In this document: positions 25,684 to 41,500 of the stretch, piece by piece | Numbering within the stretch: the stretch's first letter is position 1 | Layout: every line of letters begins with the position of its first letter | From: Actinokineospora diospyrosa | Lineage (GTDB): Bacteria; Actinomycetota; Actinomycetes; Mycobacteriales; Pseudonocardiaceae | Length of the DNA stretch: 64,000 nucleotides | NCBI RefSeq assembly: GCF_024171925.1 | Contig: NZ_JAMTCO010000003.1 | Location: forward strand, 372,001-436,000 | Direction of reading: 5' to 3' | Notes under the pieces: model-generated | What the model was told of the DNA's origin: nothing | What the model saw: only the letters and a program-made list of their open reading frames with translations | Databases searched by the model: none | Made by a program: the position numbers and the translations under genes

Positions 25684-26508
25684 TCAGACCACCAGCCTGC
25701 GGCGGAAGCAGCGGCGCCCGACGGCGAGACCGAGGCCGAGCACGCCGAGCAGGACCGCGAGGTGCCCCAGGGCTGGCCACAGCCGCACCCCGCCGAGCGC
25801 GACACCGCGGGCGAGCTCGTTGCCGTGCCACAGCGGGGAGATCCAGGCCAGCGGCCGCACCGGTACCGGGAGCCGGTCGACCGGGAAGAACGTGCCCGCG
25901 AACAGCGTCATCGGCATGACCACGAACCGGTTCACCGCGGCGAACACGTGCCCGTCGCCCTTGGTGGTGGCCGCGAACGCCATCACCGGGGTCGCGCACG
26001 CCGCGCCAGCAAGGACCGCGATCGGCGCCACCAGCAGCGCCCCGGGGTTCGTCCACCCGCCGAGCAGCGCGGTGACCGCCAGGTACAGCACCGCGCCGAG
26101 GGTGAGCCGCGCGGTGATCCACACCAGTTCCGCGGCGAACAGCTGCCCCGGGCTGATCGGCGACGACGCGACCGCCCAGTAGTCCCGCTTCCACTTGAAA
26201 CCGGACAGGATCGGCAACCCGGCCTCGGCGACCGCGATCGTGATCAGACCGCTGACCAGGACCGTCGGCGCCACGTAGGCCAGGTACGGCGCGCCGCCGG
26301 TCAGCGGGCCCGGTCGCACCTGCGAGCCGAACCCGAGACCCATGGCCGCGAGGAACAGGACCGGTTGCAGTCCCGAGGAGAGCAGGCTCGCCGTCCAGTG
26401 CCGCCGGTACCAGGTCCACTGGCCCTCCAGGCGCAGCGACACCGCCCGCCACGACCCGACGACCACGCCGGTGGCCGCCGCGGCCCGCCGTTCGACCGTC
26501 GCGGTCAC
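25684..26508 (-). CDS. ABC-2 type transporter permease (first)
   Basis: A 274-residue permease with six spans, paralogous to the next gene: compare LFAGTFFPVDRLPVPVRPLA here with the matching LFSGTFFTVDRYPLPLRLIA there. The paired permeases probably form a heterodimer. Start GTG at 26508 lies at the end of repeat copy B. It is separated from the ATPase gene only by that repeat. Confidence 0.85.
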   Translation of the reverse strand: MTATVERRAAAATGVVVGSWRAVSLRLEGQWTWYRRHWTASLLSSGLQPVLFLAAMGLGFGSQVRPGPLTGGAPYLAYVAPTVLVSGLITIAVAEAGLPILSGFKWKRDYWAVASSPISPGQLFAAELVWITARLTLGAVLYLAVTALLGGWTNPGALLVAPIAVLAGAACATPVMAFAATTKGDGHVFAAVNRFVVMPMTLFAGTFFPVDRLPVPVRPLAWISPLWHGNELARGVALGGVRLWPALGHLAVLLGVLGLGLAVGRRCFRRRLVV

Positions 26509-26572
26509 TTGGTGGCCCGACCCGGGGCGCGGGCGGGTCGAGACGGGGTCGACGTCCTGGGGCGCGCCACTA
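26508..26572 (-). repeat. Inverted repeat copy B around ABC permease genes
   Basis: The segment between the ATPase stop and the first permease start. Read on the minus strand it begins with the TAG stop, GTGGCGCGCC, and follows copy A for its length with roughly eight or nine mismatches. Both copies thus start exactly at a TAG stop codon. Confidence 0.65.
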
Positions 26573-27517
26573 GTCCACCAGCGTTCGGCCGGTGAGCCGG
26601 AGGAAGACGTCCTCCAGGGTGGACCGCCGCACCAGCGTCGAGGTCGGGCGCACGCCCCGGTCGTGGGCCCGGGTCGTCGCCGCGTCGCCGTCGGTCGTGT
26701 AGAGCAGCAGGCGATCGGGCAGGACCTCGACCCGCTCGGCCAGGTCGCGCACGGCGTCGACGGCGGCGTGCTGCTCGCCGGGGGCGAACCGCAACTCCAG
26801 CACCTCGCGGGTCGCGTGGCGCGCGATCAGCTCGGCGGGCGACCCCTCGGCGGCGATCTTGCCGCCGTCCATGACCACCAGCCGGTCGCAGAGCTGCTCG
26901 GCCTCGTCCATGTAGTGCGTCGTGATGATCAGCGTGACGCCGCTCTGCTTGAGCGCGAACAGCTTCTCCCACAACAGGTGCCGCGCCTGCGGGTCCAACC
27001 CGGTGGTCGGCTCGTCGAGCAGCAGCACCTCCGGGTCGTTGACCAGCGCGCGGGCGATGGTCAGCCGCCGCTTCATACCGCCGGAGAGCGGCTCGACGTC
27101 GTCGTCGGCGCGGTCGGTGAGCCGGGCGAAGTCGATGAGCTCGACCGCCTTCGCCCGCACCTGCTTGCGGGTCAGGCCGAAGTAGCGGCCGTAGACGTGC
27201 AAGTTCTGCCGGACGGTCAGTTCGCTGTCGAGGTTGTCCTGCTGGGGGACCACGCCGATGCGGGCGCGGATCGCGGGCCCGTGCGTGTCCGGGTCCATGC
27301 CGAGCACCCGCAGGTCGCCACCGCTGCGCGGGGACATGCAGGACACCATGCGCATGGTGGACGACTTACCTGCGCCATTCGGCCCAAGGAAGCCGAAAGC
27401 CTCGCCGGGGCGCACCTGGAAGTCGATGCCGCGGACCGCCTCGAACCCGGCGAAGCGCTTCACCAGGCCGCTCCCGGAGATGATCGGTGACCGGACCTGC
27501 GATCGCACGAACACCAT
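26570..27517 (-). CDS. ABC-2 exporter ATPase (DrrA-like)
   Basis: A 315-residue ATPase. Walker A GPNGAGKSS, Q-loop in GVVPQQDNLD, signature LSGGMKRR, Walker B VLLLDEPTTGLD, H-loop TTHYMDEAEQLCDR. The C-terminal extension matches the DrrA/NodI group of drug and oligosaccharide exporters. The first ATG abuts its ribosome site, so a GTG three codons in is an alternative start. It opens the three-gene exporter operon. Confidence 0.88.
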   Translation of the reverse strand: MVFVRSQVRSPIISGSGLVKRFAGFEAVRGIDFQVRPGEAFGFLGPNGAGKSSTMRMVSCMSPRSGGDLRVLGMDPDTHGPAIRARIGVVPQQDNLDSELTVRQNLHVYGRYFGLTRKQVRAKAVELIDFARLTDRADDDVEPLSGGMKRRLTIARALVNDPEVLLLDEPTTGLDPQARHLLWEKLFALKQSGVTLIITTHYMDEAEQLCDRLVVMDGGKIAAEGSPAELIARHATREVLELRFAPGEQHAAVDAVRDLAERVEVLPDRLLLYTTDGDAATTRAHDRGVRPTSTLVRRSTLEDVFLRLTGRTLVD

Positions 27518-27696
27518 CCTCTTCGGTTTGCGGTGACCGTCCCGACACTACCAGCGACCGACTCGCCCGGGCGAGGGTCGGTTACTCCCCCACCGCCGTT
27601 CGGACGCTGTACGATCCGACTGCCCGCCGTGATCCACTGTGTCCGTCCCTTGTGGACAGACAAGCCACCCGTGCGGGTGATGTGGTCCACCGTGGA

Positions 27697-27711
27697 CGAA
27701 CATTTGTTCGA
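27697..27711 (+). promoter_or_regulatory. LexA-like SOS box
   Basis: CGAACATTTGTTCGA fits the actinobacterial LexA site (TCGAAC-N4-GTTCGA) in all but the first base. A TAGGGT hexamer at 27721-27726 is a good -10 element, placing the start of transcription at or next to the ATG at 27734, so the mRNA may be leaderless and the box overlaps the -35 position. A second palindrome, GTCCACCGTGGAC, abuts it at 27685. Confidence 0.6.
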
Positions 27712-27733
27712 GAACCGGGTTAGGGTGTCGGCC

Positions 27734-28054
27734 ATGTACGACAACCGCCCCCCAGACATGGCAGTCCGTTACCGCGTGAGCAACATCGGTGAGCGGGTGG
27801 CCATCCTGCCCGCCACCTGCAAGGTCGGCACGCACTCCTTGGCGCGGGTCGGCTACCGCGCGCAGGCGAGCGAGCAGGAGGGCGTGGTCCGCGTCTCCTG
27901 CAACGCCTGCAACGAGGACGTCGACGTCGACCACTTCTGGGCGCTGACCCTGGTCGGCGTGCCACCGGCCCGCGTCGAGCTCGACGACCAGCCCTACGCC
28001 GACGTGGTGCCGGTGATGGTCGACCCGAGGGGGCGGGCGGCCCGCACCCCCTGA
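27734..28054 (+). CDS. Small zinc-ribbon-like protein under a LexA-like box
   Basis: A 106-residue protein of unknown function. ATCKVGTHSLARVGYRA and VSCNACNEDVDVDHFWAL provide Cys/His and CxxC pairs spaced like a zinc ribbon; the rest is short strands and a proline-rich end. The start at 27734 is supported by the -10 element seven bases upstream. The LexA-like box suggests induction by DNA damage. It is divergent from the ABC exporter operon. Confidence 0.65.
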   Translation: MYDNRPPDMAVRYRVSNIGERVAILPATCKVGTHSLARVGYRAQASEQEGVVRVSCNACNEDVDVDHFWALTLVGVPPARVELDDQPYADVVPVMVDPRGRAARTP

Positions 28055-28111
28055 CCGGCAGCTGCGGGCGCGGTCGGGCCGGGTGCGCGGCCGGGCTGGT
28101 ACACAGGCGGC

Positions 28112-28855
28112 GTGCTGAACGGAAAACTCGCCCTGGTCACCGGTGTCAGCAGGCGGGCAGGCATCGGTCACGCGATCGCCCGCGGCCTCGCCGGGGTGGG
28201 CGCGGACCTGTTCCTGCACCACCACGCCGCGGCGGACCGGTCGTGGAGCCCCGACCCGGACGGCCCGGCGGCGCTCGCGGCCGAGCTGTCCGCCGCCCAC
28301 CTCGGCCTCGACCTCACCGCGCCCGGCGCCCCGGAACAGCTCTTGGCCGCCGCGCCCGCCCACGTCGACATCCTTGTTTGCAACCACGCCCACAACGGCG
28401 ACGACGGCCCGCTGGGCAGTCTGGACGCGGCCACCCTCGACACGCACTGGGCGGTCAACACCCGGTCCACCCTGCTGCTCGTGCAGGCCTTCGCCGCCCA
28501 GCACGACGGCCGGGCCGGGGGCCGGGTCGTGCTGATGACCTCGGGGCAGGGCCTGGGCCCGATGCCGAACGAGATCGCCTACGCCACCAGCAAGGCGGCC
28601 CTGTCCGGGATCACGCCCACCCTCGCCGACCACCTCGCGGACCGGGGGATCACCGTGAACGCGGTCAACCCCGGTCCGGTCGACACCGGCTGGCCGAGCC
28701 AGGAGCAGCGGGCGGGTCTGCTGCCCCGGTTCCCGGCCGGGCGGTGGGGGCGACCGGAGGACCCGGCCAAGCTCATCACCTGGCTGGTGGGGCCTGACGC
28801 CGAGTGGGTCACCGGCCAGGTGATCAACTCCGAGGGCGGGTTCCGCCGCCACTAG
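28112..28855 (+). CDS. Short-chain dehydrogenase/reductase
   Basis: A 247-residue Rossmann enzyme. The cofactor site is VTGVSRRAGIGHAIARGLAG, close to the glycine pattern of this family, CNHAHN occupies the NNAG position, and the catalytic residues are Ser in LMTSGQGLG and YATSK. VNAVNPGPVDTG and INSEGGF are standard later motifs. It resembles 3-oxoacyl reductases. It meets the carbamoyltransferase gene tail to tail with a four-base overlap; membership of the biosynthetic cluster is possible but not shown. Confidence 0.85.
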   Translation: MLNGKLALVTGVSRRAGIGHAIARGLAGVGADLFLHHHAAADRSWSPDPDGPAALAAELSAAHLGLDLTAPGAPEQLLAAAPAHVDILVCNHAHNGDDGPLGSLDAATLDTHWAVNTRSTLLLVQAFAAQHDGRAGGRVVLMTSGQGLGPMPNEIAYATSKAALSGITPTLADHLADRGITVNAVNPGPVDTGWPSQEQRAGLLPRFPAGRWGRPEDPAKLITWLVGPDAEWVTGQVINSEGGFRRH

Positions 28856-30561
28856 TGCTTGCGCACCAGGAACGGCCCGATCGCCAGGAAGTCGATCTCG
28901 GTCTTCAGGAACGTGTTCAGCGCGTCGCCCGGTGTGCAGATGATCGGTTCCTGGTCGTTGAACGAGGTGTTCAGCACCATGGGCACCCCGGTCAGCGCCG
29001 CGAACTCGGCGATGATCCGGTGGAACCGCGGGTTCGTCGACTCGTGCACGGCCTGGATCCGGCAGGTGTTGTCCACGTGCAGGACCGCGCCCATCTGGGC
29101 GTACTTCTCCGGTCGGGCTGGGTAGGCCATCAACATGTAGTCGCCCGCGCTGCTGGGTTTGCCGACCTCGAACCACTCGTCCACCGCCTCCGCGAGCACA
29201 CTGGGCGCCAGCGGCCGGAAGTACTCCCGGTGCTTCACCTTGTGGTTCAACGTCTCCCGCATCGCCCGCTCCCGCGGGTCGCCGATGATGCTGCGGTTGC
29301 CCAGCGCGCGCGGCCCCAACTCCATCGCACCCTGGAACAGCCCGATCACCTGGCCCGCGGCCAGCAACCGCGCCACCTCGGCTTCGAAGTCGGCCGGTTG
29401 GGACACGACGAGCCCCGGGTGCTGGGCGAGCTCCTCGGCGATCTCCGCGTCGGAGAACGACGGCCCCCAGTAGGCGTGCGGCAGCTCCGGGGACCGCGGC
29501 TGCCCGAGCACGTGGTTCCACACGTGCAGCGCCGCCCCCACCGACAACCCGCCGTCGTGGGCCGCGGGCTGCACGTACAGCTCGGCGAACGGTGACCGCT
29601 CGAACGCGATCTGGTTCGCCACGCAGTTCAGCGCGACACCGCCCGCCAGGCACAGGCGCGACGAGCCGGTGAGCGCGTGCAGGTGGTTGGTCATGTGCAG
29701 CACCAACTCGTTCGTCTTCTCCTGCAGGGCGGCCGCGATGTCCTGGTGGACCTGGTCCAGGGCGGCGCCGCGGGGCCGGGGTTCGACACCGACGAGCTCG
29801 ACCAGACCGGACGTGTCGGCCGACGGCGGGTAGTAGAGGATGTCGGCGAAGCGCAGCAGGTCGTGCGCCATGTCGAAGCCGCCGTCGGGGGTGGTCCAGG
29901 CCAGGCGGTCGAAGGCCGCGGCGAAGCGGGTCGGGTCGCCGTATGCGGCCAGGCCCATGACCTTGGCCGCGTCGTACACGCCGAATCCCAAGTAGACGGA
30001 CACCAGTTCCCACAGGTAGCCGATGGACGCCGGGTAGCGCACGCTGTGGACGTGGTCGAGGGTGGTGCCGCTCGCGCGGTAGAAGCGGGTGGAGAACGCG
30101 TCGTCACCGAGGGCGTCGACCACCAGGACCGCGGCGTCGTCGAAGGGCGAGGCGAAGTAGGCCGACGCGGCGTGCGCGGTGTGGTGGGCCACCCAGTGGA
30201 ACGACCCGGTGAAGCCGAGTTCGCTGAACCGCAGCGGGATGTCGGGCAGCTTGCCCAGGAACTCCTCCTGCTTCTCCCGGTTGTTCCACGGCGACGGCAG
30301 CCCCAGCCGCAGGACCTCGGCGATGATGTCCGGGTCGGCCGCGACCGTGACGTGGTCCACCTCGGCGAGGGTGATGCCCGCGGTGGCCAGGCAGAAGTCG
30401 ATGGCGTTGCGCGGCAGCTCGTCCGGGTTGTCCGCGCGCGCCTCCTTGCCGTGCTTGACCCGGTTGAAGCGCTCCTCCTCCGCCGCCGCGAGCACGACCC
30501 CGTCGCGGACCAGGCAGGCCGACGACTCGTGGTAGACGGAGTTGACCCCGAGGATGTACAT
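28852..30561 (-). CDS. Carbamoyltransferase (NodU/CmcH family)
   Basis: A 569-residue enzyme that transfers a carbamoyl group from carbamoyl phosphate, through an adenylate, to a hydroxyl or similar nucleophile. The N-terminal Kae1-like domain has ILGVNSVYHESSACLV, the metal histidines in HHTAHAASAYF and the nucleotide loop GGVALNCVAN. The C-terminal domain has MELGPRALGNRSI and FRPLAPSVL. In saxitoxin (SxtI) and guadinomine clusters this family decorates guanidine natural products. A ribosome site GGAAGGGG precedes the ATG, 15 bases after the amidinotransferase stop, so the genes are co-transcribed. Confidence 0.9.
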   Translation of the reverse strand: MYILGVNSVYHESSACLVRDGVVLAAAEEERFNRVKHGKEARADNPDELPRNAIDFCLATAGITLAEVDHVTVAADPDIIAEVLRLGLPSPWNNREKQEEFLGKLPDIPLRFSELGFTGSFHWVAHHTAHAASAYFASPFDDAAVLVVDALGDDAFSTRFYRASGTTLDHVHSVRYPASIGYLWELVSVYLGFGVYDAAKVMGLAAYGDPTRFAAAFDRLAWTTPDGGFDMAHDLLRFADILYYPPSADTSGLVELVGVEPRPRGAALDQVHQDIAAALQEKTNELVLHMTNHLHALTGSSRLCLAGGVALNCVANQIAFERSPFAELYVQPAAHDGGLSVGAALHVWNHVLGQPRSPELPHAYWGPSFSDAEIAEELAQHPGLVVSQPADFEAEVARLLAAGQVIGLFQGAMELGPRALGNRSIIGDPRERAMRETLNHKVKHREYFRPLAPSVLAEAVDEWFEVGKPSSAGDYMLMAYPARPEKYAQMGAVLHVDNTCRIQAVHESTNPRFHRIIAEFAALTGVPMVLNTSFNDQEPIICTPGDALNTFLKTEIDFLAIGPFLVRKH

Positions 30562-30576
30562 GGCGACCCCTTCCGG

Positions 30577-31716
30577 TCAGACCAGCGGCTGGTAGTCGGC
30601 GTGCGGGAAGTAGTCCTCCCCGGCCCCGGTGCGCCGCACGTCCCAGGTGGCGCAGTGCAGCGACCCGCCGTACTCGAACACGTTGCGGAACGGGACCGGG
30701 AACACCTCGAAGTCCAGCTTGTACAGCAGTTCCTGCAGCGGCTTCTCCTGCTGCTCGCAGATCACCTTGCCCGGGCCGATGCTGAGCACGTTCATCGACA
30801 GCCACTTCGACGACTGGCAGAACTCGGGCATCTCGTCGTTGCCCGTGGTCGGCTCGGGCGCGTCCACCAGCTCCCAGTCGTTGGCCAGGAACAGCTTTTC
30901 CTCACCATCGCGCAGCGGGCGGTCCGGGTTGGTCAGCACCAGGCCGGGGCGCAGCGGCACGAACGTGCAGTCGATGTGGGAGGGGAAGAAGTCCAGCGGG
31001 AAGTGCACCGGGCGCACCCGGAACCCCTTGGGCTCCAGGTGCCGCTTGAGCCAGGTGATGCCCGCCCGGTTGGTGGTCATCGACTCCTGCACCACGATGT
31101 CGCGGCCGAACCGGCTCATGTCCGCGGCGTCGAAGACGACCTCGTCCTGGGTGACGCAGAACTCGAAGGAGTGCATCCTGGCGTGCCGCTCGGCCAGCGG
31201 GACGTCCCAGAACTCCTCGCGGTACATCTTGTCGGCCATCGACGGCTTCGGCGCGGTCGTCCACACCACCCGCGGGTCGGCGTTCCAGTACTCGTACACC
31301 AGTTCCCGGTAGGGCTGGTACTCGAAGTAGCGGGCCCGCCGCGACATCGGCGCCTCGATGATCTCGTTGCCGATGGTGATCATCACGTCCCGCGGGCACA
31401 CCGCGCAGTACTGGTTGGCCGCGGCGAAGTCGGGCGTGCGCACCGGCCGGGCGAAGTCGTGCGGGGCGGGCCTGCGCACCCGCACGCCCTCGGATTCCAG
31501 CACCGACACCAGCCCGGCCAGCTCCTCGTTGGCCAGCTCGACCGCCCCGGCCGACTTGGGGCCGGTCGGGAACGGGGTGCCGGGCTGGTTGCGGACCTGC
31601 GGCCGGTTCCCCGGCTCGGTCGGCTCGAAGTGCGCCCCGTCGGCCGACCCGACGACGATCTCCTCCAGCGGGTCCCACTCGTTCCACGAATTGACCACTT
31701 CGGACACTTGCTGCAT
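30577..31716 (-). CDS. Amidinotransferase (arginine:glycine type)
   Basis: A 379-residue enzyme that moves the amidino group of arginine to an amine acceptor. The catalytic triad of human AGAT is matched by Asp in VFDAADMSRFGRD (near residue 196-199), His247 in FPSHIDCTF and Cys355 in SLHCATWDV. Homologues include CyrA (cylindrospermopsin), which makes guanidinoacetate from glycine, and SxtG. With a loading A-PCP in this cluster, the likeliest product is guanidinoacetate as the PKS starter; the acceptor is inferred. It lies between the oxygenase and carbamoyltransferase genes on the same strand. Confidence 0.9.
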   Translation of the reverse strand: MQQVSEVVNSWNEWDPLEEIVVGSADGAHFEPTEPGNRPQVRNQPGTPFPTGPKSAGAVELANEELAGLVSVLESEGVRVRRPAPHDFARPVRTPDFAAANQYCAVCPRDVMITIGNEIIEAPMSRRARYFEYQPYRELVYEYWNADPRVVWTTAPKPSMADKMYREEFWDVPLAERHARMHSFEFCVTQDEVVFDAADMSRFGRDIVVQESMTTNRAGITWLKRHLEPKGFRVRPVHFPLDFFPSHIDCTFVPLRPGLVLTNPDRPLRDGEEKLFLANDWELVDAPEPTTGNDEMPEFCQSSKWLSMNVLSIGPGKVICEQQEKPLQELLYKLDFEVFPVPFRNVFEYGGSLHCATWDVRRTGAGEDYFPHADYQPLV

Positions 31717-31848
31717 GCGGCGCCTGCTTTCAGTGTGCGGAAAGGGATAGCGGGTTAGTGCATGCCAGGTGATTGCGCTGTCCTGGCGGTGTCAAGCCGG
31801 GAACGATGCCGGGCGGGGAAGAGGGGGTGGGTGGTGGGAGGAATGGAC

Positions 31849-32870
31849 TCAGTCATACGCTTTGGCGAAGAGGTCGACCACGTACGGACCGAACTCGCAC
31901 GGCTCGTAGCGCGGCGGGTTGTCGGTGTCGACGCACTGCGGCAGCGGGGCGACCACCGCGTCGAAGCGCGGTTCGAAGAAGAACGGGATGGAGTAGCGGT
32001 CGCTGGTGCCCGGGATCTGCACCCGGTGCCAGGTCGCCTGGTAGCGGTCGTTGGTCCAGCGCTGCATCATCAGCCCGATGTTGACCAGGAACGTCCCGGG
32101 GATGTGCGGGGCGGCGATCCACTCGCCCCCGGCGTTGCGCACCTCGAGGCCGCCGACACCGTCCTGTTGCAACACGGCGAGGAAGCCGTAGTCCACGTGC
32201 GCGCCGAACCCCAGTTCGGTCTGGTCGATGGTGACGCCGTCCGGCGCGTGCGGGTGGGCTTCCCGGCTGAACGGCGGGTAGTGCACCATCCGCAGGTCGC
32301 TGAGCTCGGCGCCCTCGAACTGGGCGAAGAAGTGCTCGTCGAGGCCGAGGCTCAGTGCCATCCCGGCGGCGATGCGCGCGCTCAGCGCCCACATCTGGTC
32401 CCACGAGCGCATCATCACCGCCCGGAACCACGGCAGGTCCGACGGCCACTGCTCCGGGTCGTCGAGCGGGTGCTGGTCGCGCAGCGCCCGCACGGCGGCG
32501 GCGCTGGTGGCGTCCCGGCCCCACTTCGGTTGCAGGTCAAGGCATTCGTGCCAGTCGGTCTTGCCCGCGGTGACCTCGCCGCCGAGCGGGACGAAGCCGC
32601 GGAACTGGTCGGTCGTCCCGCCGAGCCGGATCTTCATCTTCGCCGCCAGCGGCAGCTCGAAGAACGCCTTCGCGGCGGCGAACATCTCGGCGCTGTCGGC
32701 CGGGGCCACGCCGTGGTTGGTGACGTAGAAGAAGCCGATGTCCCGGCAGGCCGCGCCGATCTCGTCGACCACCCGCCGCCGGGCGGTCGGATCGGGGTCC
32801 GCGCTGACCAGCGCGCCGATGTCGATCACCGGGACCTCGGTGAACGCGGTGTGGTTGTCCACGGTGTGGC

Positions 32871-32874
<4 letters not shown>
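31849..32874 (-). CDS. 2-oxoglutarate/Fe(II) oxygenase (isopenicillin N synthase-like)
   Basis: A 341-residue oxygenase. The N-terminal DIOX_N region has VPVIDIGALV and IGFFYVTNHGV; iron ligands are His226 and Asp228 (GAHVDYG) and His283 (ATWHRV), and the 2-oxoglutarate clamp is RYSIPFF. It probably hydroxylates or cyclises the polyketide or its precursor; the position cannot be read from sequence. Its ATG overlaps the stop of the last megasynthase gene, so it belongs to the same operon. Confidence 0.9.
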
Positions 32875-38521
<5,647 letters not shown>

Positions 38522-38525
<4 letters not shown>

Positions 38526-41500
38526 CGGTCGGCCTCCCCGAGATCAATGAACTCGTCCAGCAGGGCGTCCAGTTCGGCGCGGGGGTCGGCGCCCAGGCCG
38601 AGGAGGCCGGCGAGGTGGTCGCACAGGCCGCCCACGGTGGGGTAGTCGAACGCCACGGTCGCGCCCAGCGGCACGTCCAGGTCGCGCTGTAGGCGGTTGC
38701 GCAGCTCCACGACCATCAGCGAGTCCATGCCCAGCTCGGTGAATGCCGACCCAGGATCGATCCGGTAGCCCGGCGGCAGCCCCAACAGTCGCACCAGCTC
38801 CCGGGTCAGGTGCTCCACCAGGCCCGCGAGGTCTTCGGGGCGCGAGTGGACAGGCGACTCCACCGCGGCGGGTGTTGCCGTCCGTGGCATCACCGCCAGC
38901 TGCGCGGTGGGAGCACCGAGGAGGCTGGCAGCGGCGTCGACTCCCTCGGCGGGTGGGATGCCGCCCGCGCCCAACCGGGCGGCCATGCCGATCTCCGACC
39001 ACGAATCCCAGTTGATCGACAGCCCGGCCTTGCCCTCGGCCCGCCTGCGGGCGGCGAGACCGTCGAGGAAAGCGTTTGCGGCTGCGTAGTTGCCTTGGCC
39101 GCCGTCGTCGAGCAGGGCGGCGACCGAGGAGTACGCGACGAAGAAGTCCAGCTCCCCGGCGAGCTCGTGCAGGTGCCAGGCCGCATCGACCTTCGGGGCC
39201 AGCACGGCGTGGAACCGCTCGGCGCTCTGGTGGGCGAGGATCCCGTCGTCCAGGACACCGGCGGCGTGGACAACACCCCGCAGCGGCCCGTGCTCGGCGA
39301 GGATCCGCTCGACGGTCGCCCGGTCGCTGAGGTCGCCGGGCCGCACGTGGACCCGGGCGCTGATCTCCGCGATCGCGCCTGCCTGCTCCGGCGTCGGTTC
39401 GCTCCGGCTGGTCAGCACGATCGTCCCGGCGCCGCGCTCGGCCAACTCGTGCGCCGTCCGCAGACCGAGCGCGCCCAGACCGCCAGTGACCAGGTAAGTC
39501 CCGTCCGCGCGGAGCCGGACCGGGCGGTCGAAGGTGAGCACGACCTTGCCGATGTGCCGGGCCCGCTGCATGAACGTGTACGCCGCCACCGCCTCGGTCC
39601 GGGGGAACGGCGTCGCGGGCAGCGGCCGCAGGGTGCCGTCGGCGAACCCGGCCGCGACTTCGGCGAACAGCCGCGGGATCAGCTCCGGGTCCTGCTCGCC
39701 TTCGTCGCCCAGGTCGAACGGCAGGTACTCCACGTCCAGGTCCGGCCGCAGGTCCAACTTGCCCATCTCGACGAACCGGCCGCCCTCGGCGAGCACGGAC
39801 AGGCTCGCGTCGATGAACTCGCCGGTCAGGCTGTTGAGCACGACGTCAACCGGGGCGGTGGACTCGGCGAACGCGGTCGTGCGCGAGTCGTGCACCTCCT
39901 GGACCCCCATCGCCCGCACGTAGTCCTGTTTGGACTTGCTGGCTGTCGCGACCACCTCGGCACCGATGGCGAGCGCGATCTGCACCGCCGCCTGCCCGAC
40001 ACCGCCCGCCGCGGCGTGGATCAGCACCCGCTCACCTGGTCGCAACTCGGCCAACTTGACCAGCGCGTACTGGGCGGTGAGGAACGCGAGCGGGATCGTG
40101 GCGCCTTGGGTCACCGTGAGGCCCGCGGGGAGCGCGGCCGCGTACCCGGCGGACACCGTGACGTAGTCGGCGAAGCCGCCCTCGACCATGGCGATCACCC
40201 GGTCGCCGGGGGAGAACTCGGTCACTCCGTGGCCGACCGCGACCACGGTTCCTGCGCACTCGAACCCCAACGGCACGTCGGCCGCCCGGGCGGCGTAGCC
40301 CATCATGCCCAGGGACACCAACACATCCCGGAAGTTCACCCCCGCCGCCGCGACCTCGATCTCGATCTCCCCGCGACCGGGCTCACGGCGGGTCAGCGTC
40401 GCGGTCCGCAGGTCCTCCGGTGAGCCGTAGGAGTCCAGCGCCAGCCGGATCGGCTTGCCTGAGGTGTCCACTGTGGTCTTGCGCAGGAGGGGGACGTGGT
40501 TGACGCCATCGCGGACGGCGTTGTGCGGGTGTGTGGTGTTGAGGTGGCTCGGGTCGTATGAGTCGACGTCGATGGTGGTCGTGCGCAGCTCGGGGTGCTC
40601 GGCGACGATGGCGTGGGTCAGGCCCCACAGCGCGGTGTGCGCGGGATCGGGGAGGTCGCCGGGCGCCACCGCTTGGGCGTTGCGGGTGATGACGTACAAG
40701 CGCGGCGGTCGCGGCAGCCGGATTAGGTTCTGTACCAGGGTGAGCAGCTCGGTGGTCAGGTGGTGTGCGGCATTCACCTTGTCAGGACTGGATTCCGCGA
40801 TGTAGACGACCGAGTCCGCATCCTCGACCGGGTGGTGCACGTCGTCAACCACCAGAACCCGGCCGGGCGAGGCGTGCTCACCGGGCATGGGCTCCCAGTG
40901 GATCTCCCGCAGCCAGTCGGTCCAGGTGTGGATCAGCGTGGGCCGGTCCTCAAACCCCACGACCTGGCCCACCGGCGCGCCTTCGGCGTCGAGCAGGTCG
41001 ATGTCCCACCAGTCCCCGAACCGGGTGGCGTGCACCCACCGCGCCCGGGTGTCGACGTCCGAACCGAGCCACAGCCGCCGGACCGCGAACGGCACCCGCG
41101 CGCCCTGCTCGGTGTTCAGGGCCTCCGTCGCCTGGAACAGGGCGTCGAGCAGGCCGGGGTGCGCGGGAGCGACCTTCCGCGTGCCGGGCGGCCTGGCCAC
41201 CGCCGCCAGAACCTCGTTGTGTCCGGTGTGCACCTCGGTCAACCAGCGGAACCTCGGCCCCAGCTCGATTCCGTTGTCCGCCAGTCGTTGGTACAGCGCG
41301 TCTGCGTCGACCCGCGTGGCTATCCTCGCGCGCAGCTCCTCCAGCGGCTCGGGCTCGTCCGGCGTGCCGGACCCGATGGTGCCCACCGCGTGGATGGGGG
41401 CCGTGTCGTCATCCTCGGGCACGCTGATCAGCTGGAAGTCGCTTCCGGTCACCTCGATCTGGACCGTTCGCGGCAGTACCAATGGTTCCGGGAAGACCAC

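Noticed and set aside
24764-26452. 562-codon frame overlapping the ABC permeases
   Set aside because: Composition is Gly/Arg-biased shadow; the overlapping frames encode two six-span permeases with ABC-2 motifs.
24844-26508. A transposon bounded by the 64-base inverted repeats
   Set aside because: No transposase, no target duplications, and the enclosed genes are ordinary partners of the adjacent ABC ATPase.
28112-28855. SDR gene as a certain member of the biosynthetic cluster
   Set aside because: It is convergent with the cluster and resembles general 3-oxoacyl reductases; membership cannot be supported from sequence.
27548-30013. 821-codon minus-strand frame
   Set aside because: Low-complexity Arg/Gly/Pro frame overlapping three well-supported genes in other frames.
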